Shown: positions 48,914 through 61,355 of the stretch, in pieces
How the letters are laid out: each line of letters opens with the position of its first letter
Position numbering within the stretch: the stretch's first letter is position 1
From: Lumnitzera littorea
Lineage: Eukaryota; Streptophyta; Magnoliopsida; Myrtales; Combretaceae
Assembly (NCBI GenBank): GCA_024138015.1
Contig: JAMXBB010000009.1
Span: 14,092,263-14,156,262 of the forward strand
Reading direction: 5' to 3'
Length of the DNA: 64,000 nt
The notes under the pieces: generated by a model
The model's input: the letters and a program-made list of their open reading frames with translations, nothing else
Database searches by the model: none
Told to the model about the DNA's origin: nothing
Position numbers and translations under genes: made by a program

Positions 48914-50945
48914 TGTTGAATCTGATTTTTTCCGAATTTTTATAAATTAGTCTTCTTTAAACCGATTAATGGTTCTTTTAACTTTGAAAATATTTTAGAG
49001 TTGCTACCTAATTGGAGTTAGGAAAAAGAGTTAAGTTATAATTAATTGGATCGATTAGTTACAACCTAGTTACCGGTGTATCGATAAAACCAATTTAAAA
49101 AAAAAAAGATTTTTAAAACTAAAGAAATGGGTCTAAGGGTTAGGATTTTTAAATCCTTATAAGTACCATCGATTTTTCAATTTTAGTCTTAATCATAAAA
49201 ATCACTTTTCAAAAAGACTACTTTATAAAGCAAAACTTAATTATTGGTAAACGAATTGACTAATTTAAACTAAAGTGGAAAAATGGGTTTTTTTTTTTCG
49301 TTTTTTATCATCGCCTCATAGGTATCTGTATACTCACTATTTAGGATTAGATGTATGTATTTTTTTTTTTTTTTTGGTAAAATTTTAGTATGTTGGATTT
49401 GTTTTAATTTTGAAGATACATCGGCTTTACATTTTTAACCTAATTTGATTTATTTAAGGAAATTTTTAAAAGGTCTTAAATTGGAAATTTTACTTCTGGA
49501 AAAATCCTAAAAATCCCTAATTCTGAAAAAAATGATTGTTTATTTTTAATTTTAGAAAACCGATTTTCTAAGTGATAAAATGGTTTTTATTCACTAACAT
49601 ATTTTTATTGTATTTTTATTATTATTGTTATTATTCATCATTATTTCTTCCAATTTAAATCTTAACCAAAAACAGAAAAAAAGAAGAAGATAAATTCAAG
49701 CTTTTCTCTTTTTCTCTTTCTTTTTTTTTTTCTTCTCTTTATTTTTCTTTTCTTTTTCTTTTATTTATTATTACATTTACAAATACATGGGTGAAAAATA
49801 AAATAAAATAAATAGTAAAAAAATGCAAACCAGTTGGCTCGGGTCTCTTCTTTGGTAGCAACTTTGTCGAGGTGATTTAGATCATTCCAAATGTCGAATC
49901 AAGAGGGAGAAAGTGTTTTCATGTTTTTTGGATTATAATTAGAGTAGGGGGGTGGGTGGGTGGCAGGGGATTGTGTAGAGGAGGACAGATGCCACAATCT
50001 AATTTGGCCGTTTAGTGGTTCTCAAGAGTGGTAGTTGAAGGTATGTTAGGGTGGTGGTAGTTGTAGCTTGCAAAAGAGTTGGGATCTGGGTTTTGGCCAC
50101 CACGAAGTCAATTGTGGTGGTTGTTTTGGAAGGAAATGCCCAGAGAGAGATATTTGAAGAGAGAGAGTGGATCAAAGAGAGATTGAGAGAGAGATGATTT
50201 TCGATCTTCTGTGTGTTTAAGAATGAACAAAGTGCTCCTATTTATACTAATCCATCAATGATTAAGCCTGGAAAGCTCGAAAGTCTATTGATGAACATCG
50301 ATTCGAAATCAATTTTTTTTTTTAATTTTCAAGCTTGATTTAGGTTGCTTAAATGGCTGAATTTGGACATTTTTTTATCCCAATTCAAAGTATACCAAGT
50401 GTACTACATTATTTCACCATAAATTTGGTGAAATAGTGTTGTAAATGGAGTCAAAAAATGTCTTGAAGTGACCCAAATAAGATGGAAAAAGCTGAAAGCA
50501 AGAGTTGAAATCAAGGAGGAAATTAAGAAGAAGAAGATGGGGGGCGCAAGTCATGTGTGGGGCACGTGCCATGTATGCAATTCAAAAAGAATGAGGCGCG
50601 CTAGGTATACCCCTTATTGCCATTTAAGAATAAATCAAGGCCTTATGCCTTGCCAAACAATTATGTGGACTAAGTTTTAAAACCTAGTCCGATCCCTTAT
50701 TTCTTTTTTTTTTTTAATTATAATAAAAATAACTAACTAAAAATAATAATAATAAAAACAAAAAGCATGAATCGTAGCATTTTTCTAAATTCCTTTGTTG
50801 TTTTTTTCTCTTACTTTTTATTTAAATTTTTCAAATTTTCTATTTTTTGTAATTTTCTTAAATTTTCCAATTTTTTATATTTTTTCTAAACTAAGACCCT
50901 TAATAAAATAAAATAAAATAAAGAGGGCAAAATGGGGTGTTTACA
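48914..50945 (-). mobile_element. Solo LTR D2 (2032 bp) in element III protease
   Basis: Plus-strand ends are TGTTGAATCTG and GGTGTTTACA. The flanks GAGCT (48909-48913) and AAGCT (50946-50950) differ at one base. Its sense (minus) start TGTAAACACCCC matches the D1 start, and GCAACTCTAAAAT matches the D1 motif near 4280. Removal restores SDKGAL*VTKQAAMPICIG in the protease. It contains a G4-type run and long pyrimidine and A/T tracts. No coding region. Confidence 0.9.
49947..49969 (+). other. G-quadruplex-type G-run in D2
   Basis: Several G3+ runs separated by one to four bases (GGGGGGTGGGTGGGTGGCAG and GGG), fitting the canonical G4 pattern. On the LTR sense strand it is C-rich, like the leaders of other large units here. 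Confidence 0.65.
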
Positions 50946-51140
50946 AAGCTTTATAAGTGACTAAGCAAGCAGCAATGCCTATTTGTATTGGAAAATGCTA
51001 GGATGAATATCTTTGTGATGTATTGCTTATAGGTGCTTTACATATCCTTCTAGGAAGACCATGGATGTTTGACCAACATGTGATTTACAGTGGGAAAAGA
51101 AACATTTGTTTTTTTTAACATGAAGGAAGGAAGGTTAGAT
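50946..51140 (+). pseudogene. Element III protease C-terminus
   Basis: Reads VTKQAAMPICIGKC, then DEYLCDVLLIGALHILLGR and PWMFDQHVIYSGKRNICFF, the conserved end of gypsy protease, with stops. It follows D2 directly. Confidence 0.88.
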
Positions 51141-51159
51141 TGAATCCTATGTCTACCAA

Positions 51160-52250
51160 GTAAGTTAAAACAATGCAAACTCAGCTTAGCCAGGCCCTAA
51201 AGAAGGAAACCCTAGTAATGACATGTACTGAGTTGTTGAGAGAGACAAAGCTTGAAGAGTCAACCTTTCTATTAGTTAGGAGGTTACTTGAATTGAAGGA
51301 TCTAAAAGATGAACTACCTATCGAAGTAAATGACTTGTTAAAGAAGTTTGCTAATTGACCTATTCCTTAATGAACTGCTAAGTGGTCTGCCTTCGATCAA
51401 AGAGATCGAGCATGCTATAAACCTACAACTAGGAGCCGTATTGCCAAACAAATCAACATATAGGTTGAACCCTGAATAGGTTACCGAGCTATAAAGACAA
51501 GTAGATGAGCTGATAAAGAGAGGATATGTGAGAGGATATGTGAGAGAATCTTTAAACCCACGCACTATATTGACCCTATTAGTGCCAAAGAAAGATGGAA
51601 CAGGGTGAATGTACGTGGACAATTGAGCCATCAATCATATTACAATCAAATGTAGGTACCCCATTCCTTGACTTAATGACATGCTTAACGAGCTAAATGG
51701 AGCAAGGATCTTCTTTAGGATCAATCTCAAGTCTAGGTATTATCATATCAGAATGCATGAAGGGGATGAGTGGAAAATCACATTCAAGACTCAACATGGG
51801 TTGTATGAGTGTCTAGTTATGTCGTTCAGATTGTCAAATGTGTTGGCAAATTTATGAGGTTAATGAACCATATACTCAAAGAACTGATCAGAAAGTTTGT
51901 TTACTTATGATATTCTTGTTTACAACTCTACCTTAGAGACATACTGTGATCACCTCTAAGCAGTCTTTAACAAGCTCCAAGCTGAAAAAATATATGCCAA
52001 TATGAAGAAATGTGACTTTTGTTGACCTAAGGTGATCTTCTTAGGATTTGTTATGAGTGGAGGTAGCATATGAGTCGATAAAGAGAAGGTGAAGGCGATT
52101 ACTGCATAGCTTATGTCGACATATTCTACCAACATATGAAGTTTTCATGGCTTGGCATCATTTTACGATTGTCTTATAAGTAATTTCAATACTATTGTAG
52201 CCTTACTTATAGAGTTATCAAAGAAGAACATTGAATTCCAATAAGGAGAG
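51160..52250 (+). pseudogene. Element III linker and reverse transcriptase, frameshifted at YxDD
   Basis: A 61-codon open linker (51173-51358) precedes the RT. Blocks: ELIKRGYVRE, LVPKKDGTG, KITFKTQHGLYECLVMSF, KFMRLMNHILKEL. At the catalytic site the text reads FVYL then, in another frame, DILVYNSTLETYCDHL (about 51893-51945): bases are missing exactly within YxDD. It continues KLQAEKIYANMKKCDFC and VIFLGFVMSGGSI. Many stops. Inactive. Confidence 0.88.
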
Positions 52251-52324
52251 AAGAAGCAATAGAATTTTGAGGAGGTGAAGAGAAAGTAGACCATTGCTCC
52301 TATCTTAACTCTTTCAAGCTTTAA

Positions 52325-52710
52325 TAAAGTGTTCAAAGTAGAGTGCAATGCATCTGATTGGGTATAGGTGCAATGTTAATGCAAGAATGCCGACCAATTG
52401 CCTATTTTAGTGAAAAGCTTTGAGGAGTATCACTAAATTATTCTACATATGAGAAGGGATTTTACTCCTTAATCTAAGCTCTCTCTGTCTAGCAGCACTA
52501 CTTGTTGCCTCGAGAATTCGTGATTTATACCAACCATGAATCACCGAAATATTTGAAGAGTCAATCAAAGCTATCCAAGAGATAGGCTAAATGGATCAAG
52601 TTCATGGAGGGATTTTATTATGTTGTTAAATGTAAGACTAGCAAGAACAATGTAGTGCCTAATGCCTTATCGCAACGACACACACTCTTAGCCAAGCTCC
52701 AAACAAGACT
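52325..52710 (+). pseudogene. Element III RNase H
   Basis: Reads MLMQECRPIAYFSEKL, then QHYLLPREFVIYTNHESPKY, then LSKR and AKWIKFMEGFYYVVKCKTSK, ending NALSQRHTLLAKLQ. The catalytic TDH appears as TNH (Asp to Asn, a G-to-A type change). Confidence 0.85.
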
Positions 52711-52779
52711 TCTTAGATTTTCAGTGATTATAGGTTTATATGTCAAAGACCCTCACTTTGGTTCAATCTATGCTTGATG

Positions 52780-52935
52780 CAAGGATGGTCAAGCTATTGA
52801 TGATTATCACAGAGAAGATAAATACCTATTCATAAAGGGAAAAAAGGGAAAGTTGTGTATCCCAACCTGTTCCTTATGGACTACCTACTTTGAATAGCTC
52901 CACTTTAGATAGTTCACACTTCACTTCACTAGGTA
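52780..52935 (+). pseudogene. Element III integrase, first residues only
   Basis: Reads DDYHREDKYLFIKGKKGKLC, then IPTCSL, matching the start of gypsy integrase, then LH and LHFT around the expected zinc-binding His residues. Homology stops here, so core and C-terminus are missing and the element ends abruptly. Confidence 0.7.
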
Positions 52936-53159
52936 GCCCTTTCCCATGTAGCCCTATCTCAAATGCTCCTTTTCTAAGTTACAATTTTCATAGGGCTGGT
53001 CACTCAATAAGAACATTAAATCTCAAGTTTAAGGGAAGAGCTTGACTAAAAATATAAACCTAATAGGTAGGAGAGCCCTTTGTTCGTAAGTATTACACTT
53101 AATCTATACTATTTTCTATTTGCAACTGCAATACTAACATAATAAATAAAGTTAAGAAA
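52936..53159. other. Unassigned sequence between element III and B2
   Basis: Contains a short repeated phrase (GTAGCCCTTTCCCATGTAGC at 52931-52952, echoed by GAGAGCCC near 53074), with no recognised domain. It may be a diverged start of B2 or part of a separate insertion. Confidence 0.3.
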
Positions 53160-56100
53160 TGAAGTAAAAGAAGAACATATATCTTAGACCTAGTTTACAC
53201 TGGGTGTACTTGACTTTACCTATTTAAAGCATCTAATTTGATTTTTGTTTGATATAAACATGTGGAATCATCATTTGAAATAATTTGTTAAAAACAAATT
53301 TGTAATTTGACCTTATAAAAGAGTAGTAGTAAATCCTATAAATACTTATCATTTCATATACAAACTAGAATATTGAAAACTACCAAGCTTTTTGAAGAGT
53401 CTTGTGTAGTTTTTTTAAAGGATAAGAAAGTTAATACTAAGGGCAATAACCAGCCATTTCCTATTACATCTCACTTCCCGTCTTGGTTTACTAGTGCTTT
53501 GGTTTTGGGTAGATGTTTGTAATCTACTTGGAACTTACAAAACAAACTATAAGGGAATGAGTGACAACTTGCTCAGTAAGTGGAGCGGAGACAGAAGTAT
53601 ACAACCAGTACATCACAAGTAGAGTTCTAAACCAAGTGAGTTAGATGCAATGCATGCATAAGTGTATGCTATCACACGATATTATCTGATCCATCATGAG
53701 ATCAAAGAAATTACACACGCTCTAATCCAGGTTGAGGAGATTAATGTTGCATACTCATGAATCTAGACCAAACCAAGGCTTGTACAATGAAGAACACTCT
53801 CCTCCCATGACCACCTTCAAACTACAGCCCCCAACTTTACCGTGACCTCCTCTCCTGTCACTTAGTTCGGTTAAGGGTGGGGAAAGAACTATTTCAACTA
53901 TTCTCATTGAAAGGAGTCCGTGTTTGATCTGAGAATCTTAGTAGTTACCCTTAACAGGTTACAATGCATATTAGATTATGTATTAAGATGAGTTTGAGTT
54001 AATTCATCTTTTTAGGGTGATTAATTAAGTTCAAATAATTCAAGCATAATAATATTCACAGAACAACCATAACGTGGAGCTTAACTCCCATTACAGCAAA
54101 TCGATACTCAACTATAAGCGTTACATACGCATAAACAGCTAACTACAATCACAAGTTAATACATACCAAAGTCTCTAGATATTTTGAAATAATATCTCAA
54201 AATGTTATAAAGTATTGATCCCACTTACCTATACTGAAGCTCGCTCCAACACATCTGGAATGTTAGGGCTTTACTCACTCGGAAGTCCTACATATATATC
54301 AAAGCTTATATTTAATTTTCATAAGATTTACGAAAATATTAAGGTTTTATATAGTATTTAGTTGAGATATTATTTACACAGTTATTAAGTAGAGTTCCGT
54401 ATATATATTTATATATACACGCATTATATATATACACATATATATTTTGAGTATTTTATTTTATTATATAGGTTATAGTAATATACTTAATAATATCTAA
54501 TATATGCAATTTACTACTATTTATATTATATCATTTCGATTATATCGAAATGTATTTACTATTGTTTATATTATACTTTAATTACGGAAAAATTGTCATA
54601 AGATGATATTTTCTATAATATTATAGAAAACATTTGGTTTATTACCTAAAGTGATTCAATTTTTGTAAGGTTAGTATCATGGAGTTTATATGAACTCAAT
54701 TGTACGCGTTACATATTTGTTTAAAAGATTGTCTCTAAAAAGTATTTTTAATTCTAGCATATAGATAGAGTTGTATAGCAACTAATACCATATTGATATC
54801 GTCTTATGTAATGAAGAATATATTTCCACACAATTTTGCAACAAAACATAATATAATAATATGCACTCAAATTTTATGGAAGTAATAATGTTAAATTAGT
54901 AAAAATAATTTTAGTAAATGATTATTTATAGAGATTCACTCATTTTAAGAATCAGTACTAATAATATATAAGTCTTACAGCTATTAATATTTTAAGTTTA
55001 TAGTTCAAAAAGAGTGAAATGGTATAGATAAAATGCTCTATTTAAGAAAATAATAAGATAACAGATGTCTCTTTTTTATAACTATTAAATAAAAAAAATA
55101 ACACTTATAATTTATATAAACAAGATTACTTGAACGTATCCAACACCAAAAAATAAATCTTTTAGTCCTCTTTTCTTCTTCTTTTTCTTTTACTTTTTCT
55201 CTTGCCATTTCTCTCCTCTCTTTCTCTCTTCCCCTCTCTTCTCTTTTTGTCGCCCTATCCTGTTAATTCTATTTCTAGGTGGCGTAAAGACACATATTTA
55301 TGTACAAATTTTACTACCTTTATAAGGTGATTGAAATATATATAATTCTTTTTAGATATTTTAATAAATTTAGTATATTTTATTCAATACCTATTTAATT
55401 CCTAAAATATTCAAAGAATATTCTTTCTTTTCATAACCAGTATTATTACTAAAGAATAATTCATAGTCGAAATTTTCTTTTTTTGCATATCGTTATTTCG
55501 AGTCAATTTTAACATAATTATTAGTAAAAATATTAGTAATGTATAATATATAGTTAAGTTATATTAATTATTTAGGACTTATTTATATACATCTTCTACA
55601 ATATTTTACTCACTAATACTAATTATTAAGATTACGTAGTTGATTCTAAATTATTTATCCTAAGCTATATATAAAATTATGAAACTCTACGTTATAGCGA
55701 TTAGATCCAATAAACTTAATATTTTTAAGAAAGTTTCATATAAATGAGCTTAAAGTAAAATTTTAAGTTATACGGTTACTTCGTTAAAATTTTCTCCCAA
55801 TCATAAAAGTTCGACTTAATTCTACGAACGTTATCATAAATCATAATTTATAGAGTATCTCTTAAGTATTAAATTTTTCAATTAATTTCTTATTAATTTA
55901 TATGATTATATATCTATGTTTAGATATAATTCAAATATTCTTACACCTATGAATGTTTTCAATCAATCTAATGAAGAAGGGATATTCGGCCAATTAGGTT
56001 TATATTAATTTGACTACTTTTATATATTATCTCATGTCATTAGTAATATTATTATACTCATTATTTTATTATTAAAATCCATATTCTTGTGATTACTAGT

Positions 56101-56200
56101 AACATCAGTATAAATTATTTTACATATATTGACATAACTTATAAATATATATTTTTTTTCTATAAAAGATATAAACTTGAAAGCTAACAAGTCAAAGTCA
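53160..56200 (-). mobile_element. Family B unit, copy B2 (diverged, ends uncertain)
   Basis: 53530-54300 aligns with B1 25530-26270: shared phrases include AAGGGAATGAG..CTCAGTAAGT, GGTTGAGGAG, AAACC.AGGCTTGT.CAATG, and the block TGACCTCCTCTCCTGTCACT followed by TAGTTCG. Further right it is very AT-rich (54340-56200), with a pyrimidine-rich stretch at 55155-55250 and TA microsatellite text at 54400-54470. Neither end nor a TSD could be fixed. No coding homology. Confidence 0.6.
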
Positions 56201-56328
56201 TATAACATTATGTATTATATATTTTTAAACTTTCGAGTTAATTTACGGGTATAACTATTATTTATATTGGGTATGCTCATAAAAACACATATATATTCAC
56301 ATAGTCTATTATGTTATATATAAAGGGA
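56201..56328. other. Short AT-rich junction before element V
   Basis: No recognisable feature. It may be the end of B2 or flanking sequence of element V. Confidence 0.3.
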
Positions 56329-56980
56329 TGAAAATTATTATATTAGTTATTGAAATAAGCCCATTATTTATTTAGGCTTGAGTTCTTGCGTCAGGTGACA
56401 GGGCTCAAGGAGTTCAATCCATATTGGGATGATTCATGGAGATATGGCTTGAAACATGGATTGTTAGACCAATCTGTTTGCCTCTAACCTTTCTTAGGTA
56501 AGCTTATGTGCACATAAGGAAGGCTACTAGTTTTAGGCTCATTAATTAGCTCATTTTGGATAATCATGAATCAAGCAAGCTCCGTCTCATCTGTTGATCA
56601 CCTAGATGATCTAATGGATACCATCATGCCTAAAAGCCTATAAATACCTAGTATTTTCTCATCATTAAGGACTCTTAGAGAGAGATCAGAGAAACGGTGT
56701 TCTACTGTGAAAACTTTGCTCTCTAAGATTAAATAGCATTTAGGAAAAGAATTGATCTCATTCGTTGAAGTTAAAAAGTGAACGCTTGAGGTCTCCTAAA
56801 GCTACCTTGTTTGTCACTTATGCATTTGAGACACTGAGATTACCTATTCCTCCTCCCTACCTTATTCTTACCTAATTATCCCTTCAAGTGACAGTTTTAC
56901 TTCATTTCTTTGAAGCCATGTGTAGTGCGCTACTTACGTAGTACACATGTGATTACTTCAATCAAACCTCTACATCAACA
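56329..56980 (+). repeat. 5' LTR of element V
   Basis: Starts TGAAAATTATTATATTAG and ends near CTACATCAACA, about 652 bp. It has a TATAAATA box at 56639-56646. It matches 63398-64000 throughout, for example GATCACCTAGATGATCTAAY and GAAAACTTTGCTCTCTAA. Confidence 0.88.
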
Positions 56981-57000
56981 TTTTCGCGACTCCACCAAGG
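56981..57000 (+). other. Primer-binding site of element V (tRNA-Arg type)
   Basis: TTTTCGCGACTCCACCAAGG resembles TGGCGACTCCACTGGG, the complement of the 3' end of plant tRNA-Arg recorded as primer for Ogre-type elements (from memory). The central CGACTCCAC matches exactly; the flanks have changed. Confidence 0.5.
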
Positions 57001-57018
57001 AAGAGTGATTGTAGAGAC

Positions 57019-58620
57019 ATGGCACCTCTTAGGAAGAGAACAACTGGTACGTTTGATACTACGTTCCAAGAGCTCAACACTAATGTTGAGCTTACCAAGC
57101 AAAATCCACTCCTACCACTTAAGAATACTAACTAAAACTATTCAGTACCTGAGGCTCCTCTAGATCCCATACAGATGATGCAGACAATGCAAGAAGCTAC
57201 CAAGGTTTTAAATCAGTTCATGACTATGTTCCAACCCATCCTTACCAAGATGGCTACCATCACTGCTGTGTAACAAGGTATGACTTTGCCAAATCCTGTG
57301 GTTACTGCATAGCCAAGTGTTATTATCTCAACTTAACCAATTATTCCTCCAGCCAATGAGGAAGATCTCCATCAAGAAAGAGGTGAGGAAACCCTTATTA
57401 GAATCTGTACGACAACTAACTCCTACACCATAGAATATAAGAGTTCATTTAGGTGGCTCTTCATCTTCACGGGTGCTTGCTCCTTCATCTAATCCTACCA
57501 TCCTAATTTTAGGAGGATCTACTTCTCATCCCAATCTTTCCCTTACTCCGTTGCTTACGTCCACAGCTTCTATTATAAAGACTTTATTTATAACAAAGGA
57601 AGACTTGAACATTTATATGAGAGAAATACAAGCTAGGTCATTTATGGGAGTACCGGAGTTAAAACTCCTATATCACTAACATATTGCAACAAAGCCATAT
57701 CCTAAGGATTATGTAAGTCCTAAATTCATGTTGTTTAATGGCAAAAAAGGAAGTGCAAAGGAACACCTCCTAATATTTATTGAAACCTTGAAGCCTTATA
57801 GGCTTGATGATGACCTAAAGTTTAAAAAATTCTCTAAATCATTAACAGAGAAGGCATACACTTGGTATGTCAACCTCCCTTCAGGATCAATTGATTCATG
57901 GGGAACTATGTGCAAGCTCTTCCTAGAGAAATTTTCCTCTACTTAGGAGCAAGTCACAATTATAGATATGGGAAGAATATGACAAAACCAAGAGGAAGAT
58001 CTGATGGATTATATAGAGTACTTTAGAGAACGTACTCTAGACATTCAAGATAATTGTAATGAAAGAGAACTAATGAAGATCTATATCTAAGGGATGTTCT
58101 CTGAATATACTGTGCACCTGGAGAACCTTTCCCTGTGTTCTTTTGCTGCACTCGCTAAGAATGTATGAAGGACAAACAACTCTATTATGAGGTAATGGAA
58201 GGAAAGTAGCAAGCTTAACAAACGAGTAGCATTCGTGTCCTTAACTGGTAGTTAGGACTTTAATGCCAGTAAGAGACTTAAGAAAGATATAGAAACTCTT
58301 CTGTTTCCATGCCCAATGAGCAAGATACATGCCATCCTTAACCATTGGCTGTAGGATGAAGCTATCAAGTTGCCAAGAGTTGAGAGCCAACCTACAGAGA
58401 ATGAAAGAAGAAATCCTAAATATTGTCGGTTTCATAAAACAATAAAACATCCCACTAAGGATTGCCAAAACTTAAGAAAGATATTTCATGAAAGAATTTA
58501 AAATATGGAGCTTGTCATTGAAGATAATGACATTCGCAACAACCTGCTTCCTAGCTATGATACCCATGTGATAGCACATGAGTGGTTTGAAAGTGATTAG
58601 CGATTCATTAGGTATTGAAA
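57019..58620 (+). pseudogene. Element V gag
   Basis: Starts MAPLRKRTTGTFDTTFQELN at 57019. After stops and frame changes the capsid region is well kept: YPKDYVSPKFMLFNGKKGSA, then EHLLIFIETL and LTEKAYTWYVNLPSGSIDSW (about 57695-57900), an open stretch of 72 codons from 57728. Further on: DLMDYIEYFRERTLDIQDNC and EYTVHLENLSLCSFAALAKN. Near the end YCRFHKTIKHPTKDC (58421-58465) is the variant zinc motif of Tat/Athila-type gags. Ends about HVIAHEWFESD. Numerous stops, so not functional. Confidence 0.9.
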
Positions 58621-58740
58621 AGAAAAAAAGGGTTCAAGTTATAGCATTGCTTTTGTAAATAAAGAATGAATTTCACTACATAATAATAAAACTTTTATTA
58701 TCTTACTCATTTTTATGTATTATATCTTACTCTCTTAATC

Positions 58741-59371
58741 CTAGGCGACGCTCTAGCATCTCGGCTCCTACACCTCAAGCCCAGGCGATGCTCTAGCATC
58801 TCGGTTCCCACTCCTTAAGCCTAAGTGATGCCCTGGCATCTCGACTCCTATGCCTCAAGCCCACGCAGCGCCTTGGCATCTAGGTCTCTACGCTTAAAGC
58901 TCAAGCAATGCCTTAGCATCTTAGCTCCAACACCTTAAGCTTAGGTAACACCCTGGCATCTTAGCTTCCATACCTAAAGCCTAGGTAATGACTTGGCATC
59001 TCGGCTCCTACACCTTAAGCCCAAGCGACGCCTTAGCATCTTAGCTCCTACACCTTAAGCCTAGGCAACGCCTTGGCATATTAACTCCTATGCCTTAAGC
59101 CTAAGTATTACCCTAGTGTCTCAGCTTCTACGCCTTAACCTAAGCAATACCCTGACATCTTGGCTCTGACGCTTCGAGCCTAAGCAACGTCTTAGCATTT
59201 CAGCTTGCATGCCTTAAACCCAAGTGATGCACTGGCATCTCGACTCTTATAGTTGAAGCCTAAGTAATGCCTAGCATCTTAGCTTCTATGCCTTATGTCT
59301 AGGTGATGCCTTGGCATCTTGGCTTCTACACCTTAAGCCCAAGGTAATGCTTTGGCATCTAACATTTATGC
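58741..59371 (+). repeat. 40-bp minisatellite, about 15.7 units, in element V
   Basis: Contiguous units of 40 bp (one or two of 39) with the shape CTAGGCRAYGCCYTGGCATC, then TYRGCTCCTAYRCCTTAAGC. The first three units are nearly identical and later ones drift. No spacers, so not CRISPR. The unit length is not a multiple of three, and stops occur in every frame. It starts about 120 bp after gag, where pol would be expected. Confidence 0.95.
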
Positions 59372-59559
59372 AAGAATTGTCAAAGTAGTTATGTACTGGT
59401 AGATCCTAGCCTACAATGCCTTCATGTCACTCATGTAGGAACCACAATTGAGTGAAAGTAGTGATGGTAGCAAGGATCTTAGTCTTTTTCAAGAGAAACC
59501 ATATGCTATAGCTTTATGGTAATACGATCCACTTATACACCCATCCAAGTTGTACAAGG

Positions 59560-59885
59560 CTCAATGCGGAATCAAAACACTAACATCATAATGTTGATCC
59601 TACAGTCTTGCCAAGGCTTAATGCGGAATAAGCCTACTGCACATAAAGCCTATTGGGGCTTGTTGTATGCAAGTTTTATTTTTACTTAAGGCTTATTGGG
59701 ACCTACTTCATTCAAAACCTACTTAGTGAATTCCTCTTAGTGCTTGAGGCCTACTAGGGCTTACTGCGCTTGAGGCTTTCTTACTCAAGGCTCCCCCATG
59801 TAAAGCTTAATGTTTTTGAGGCTCGCTCACTTAAGGCCTGTAAGGACTTGCAATGCTTGAAGCTTGCTCATTGGAAGTCAGTTTC
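59560..59885 (+). repeat. Degenerate AAGGCTTA-word repeat region
   Basis: A dozen variants of AAGGCYTA / GAGGCTTA alternate with words like CTACTAGGGCTTACTGCGC at irregular 15-45-bp spacing. It looks like an older or scrambled tandem array next to the minisatellite. No coding sense. Confidence 0.55.
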
Positions 59886-61312
59886 CTACCAAGGAACTGC
59901 TTAGCTAACTTTGGTTCTCAAAGTATATTTTGAGGTTAATTAGGGGCAATGAATTATGATACTGTTCCTACAAGAATAACGGAAGAAGTTAGCAAAAAAA
60001 GACATACATTGTATTCAAAGAAAAGAATGATTGAAGCAAAACATCCCAATAATAGGAGAAGTCCTACCATTCTTGCAACAATGTTGAATTCTAAATATCT
60101 ATGGATGATGTCTTCAGAAATTTTGGATACTCCATCATAAAATAATGGCCTACTATACTTCCATTCCACTCGCATGTGAGAACTACAATCGAGTGGAGAG
60201 CTACAATTGAGTGGAAGTGGTAATAGAATGTAGGACTTTAGTCTTCTTCAAAAAGTTATGTACTCCAGCTTGTCTACAATATATGCTACCTAGTTATCCC
60301 ATATGGAGGGTGGCTCCTCTAAGAATGTGAAGTGGTAGCTCTCTCTTCCCATTTCTAAACCACAGCATTGAATCCTCCTTGATGGTGTCTCTAGCATTTG
60401 CATAAGGTTCGCGCTTGATGAGCTGGAGACCACTATCAGTGTGAGGTGTTGTACAAGCTTCTCAACGCTTAGCTTTGTCCCAAAACGTATCTTTAGAGAT
60501 AGTCTTGTCCAATCACTTATCCCAAGGACACGAGATGGGTGGTGGACATTTATCTTAATATACCAATAAGTCTTTTAGCTTCACGGCTTCTAAGCTTTGA
60601 CTTAGACTAGTCTTCATCTCTTTTGCTAATAGAAAAATAGTATCACTCCCTTCTTTGAGTGGAGAAATTAAGACCTTGCAAATCACAAAAGTCACACCGC
60701 TATTGCTAGTACAAGTGAAATTCGCTATTATCCAATAGGAGAACTTTGTACAATTTGAAAAGTTGTTATTTCAATAACGAAGGTTGCCGTCTTCTACTCT
60801 CTAGAATAAACACAAAAGATAAATAAATAAAAAAAAAACTCACAACTTTTGTCATGTGGCAAGGACTTCATCACAGTAAAGTTCAACAAGTGAAATAAGT
60901 ATGAGCTCTTACTTGGGTAGGCATTTTAAAGAAAATGAAGAAAGAAGGAACTATATGAAAGCAATAAGGAAACTATTCAACATCTAATTTCATGCAATCT
61001 ATTCTCATGAATACAAGTGGATGGAGGTAGAATTAGACATATCATAGCATTATCTTAAAGAACTTGGTTTCGGCATTTATCTTAAAAGAAAAAAAAAAAA
61101 AAGAACTTGCTCTCAAGAAAATTTGGGAAGAATTACTTTATCATAGGCAAAGTTGGGTGATCATTGTTCATGAAACTCAATCTTATTATGATTTAGCCAT
61201 GATCTGATTGTTATTGTCAAATGGATCTAAGATTGGCACAGCTGTTAATTATTCTTGCAATTCATTGTTGTTGTCGATTCGTATTGCCTCTAAATGAATG
61301 AAGAAAAAAAAA

Positions 61313-61355
61313 AAGGGAGGAGGAAGGGGGGAGGGGGGCGGAGGGGTTGGTGGGT
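61313..61355 (+). repeat. G-rich tract with quadruplex potential
   Basis: Runs of three to six G separated by one to four bases (GGGGGGAGGGGGGCGGAGGGG and onward), after an A-run. Only a few such tracts occur in this AT-rich window. Confidence 0.65.

Larger units (their letters stand above)
31004..52935 (+). mobile_element. Ty3/gypsy element III, outer host of the nest (broken, 3' end lost)
   Basis: LTR retrotransposon read left to right: 5' LTR, PBS, gag, protease, RT, RNase H, start of integrase. It is split by element II (32888-44442), A4 (45219-48767) and solo LTR D2 (48914-50945). Its own sequence totals about 4.8 kb. Reading of gag and protease is continuous when each insertion and one TSD copy are removed. 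Homology ends in the integrase zinc-binding region near 52935, and no 3' LTR was found. An iMet-type PBS and TGATAGGAAT LTR start shared with I and II suggest one clade, possibly chromovirus-like (inference). Confidence 0.85.

Noticed and set aside
58741..59371. CRISPR-like array
   Set aside because: Units are contiguous without spacers and drift gradually, and the context is a plant retrotransposon.
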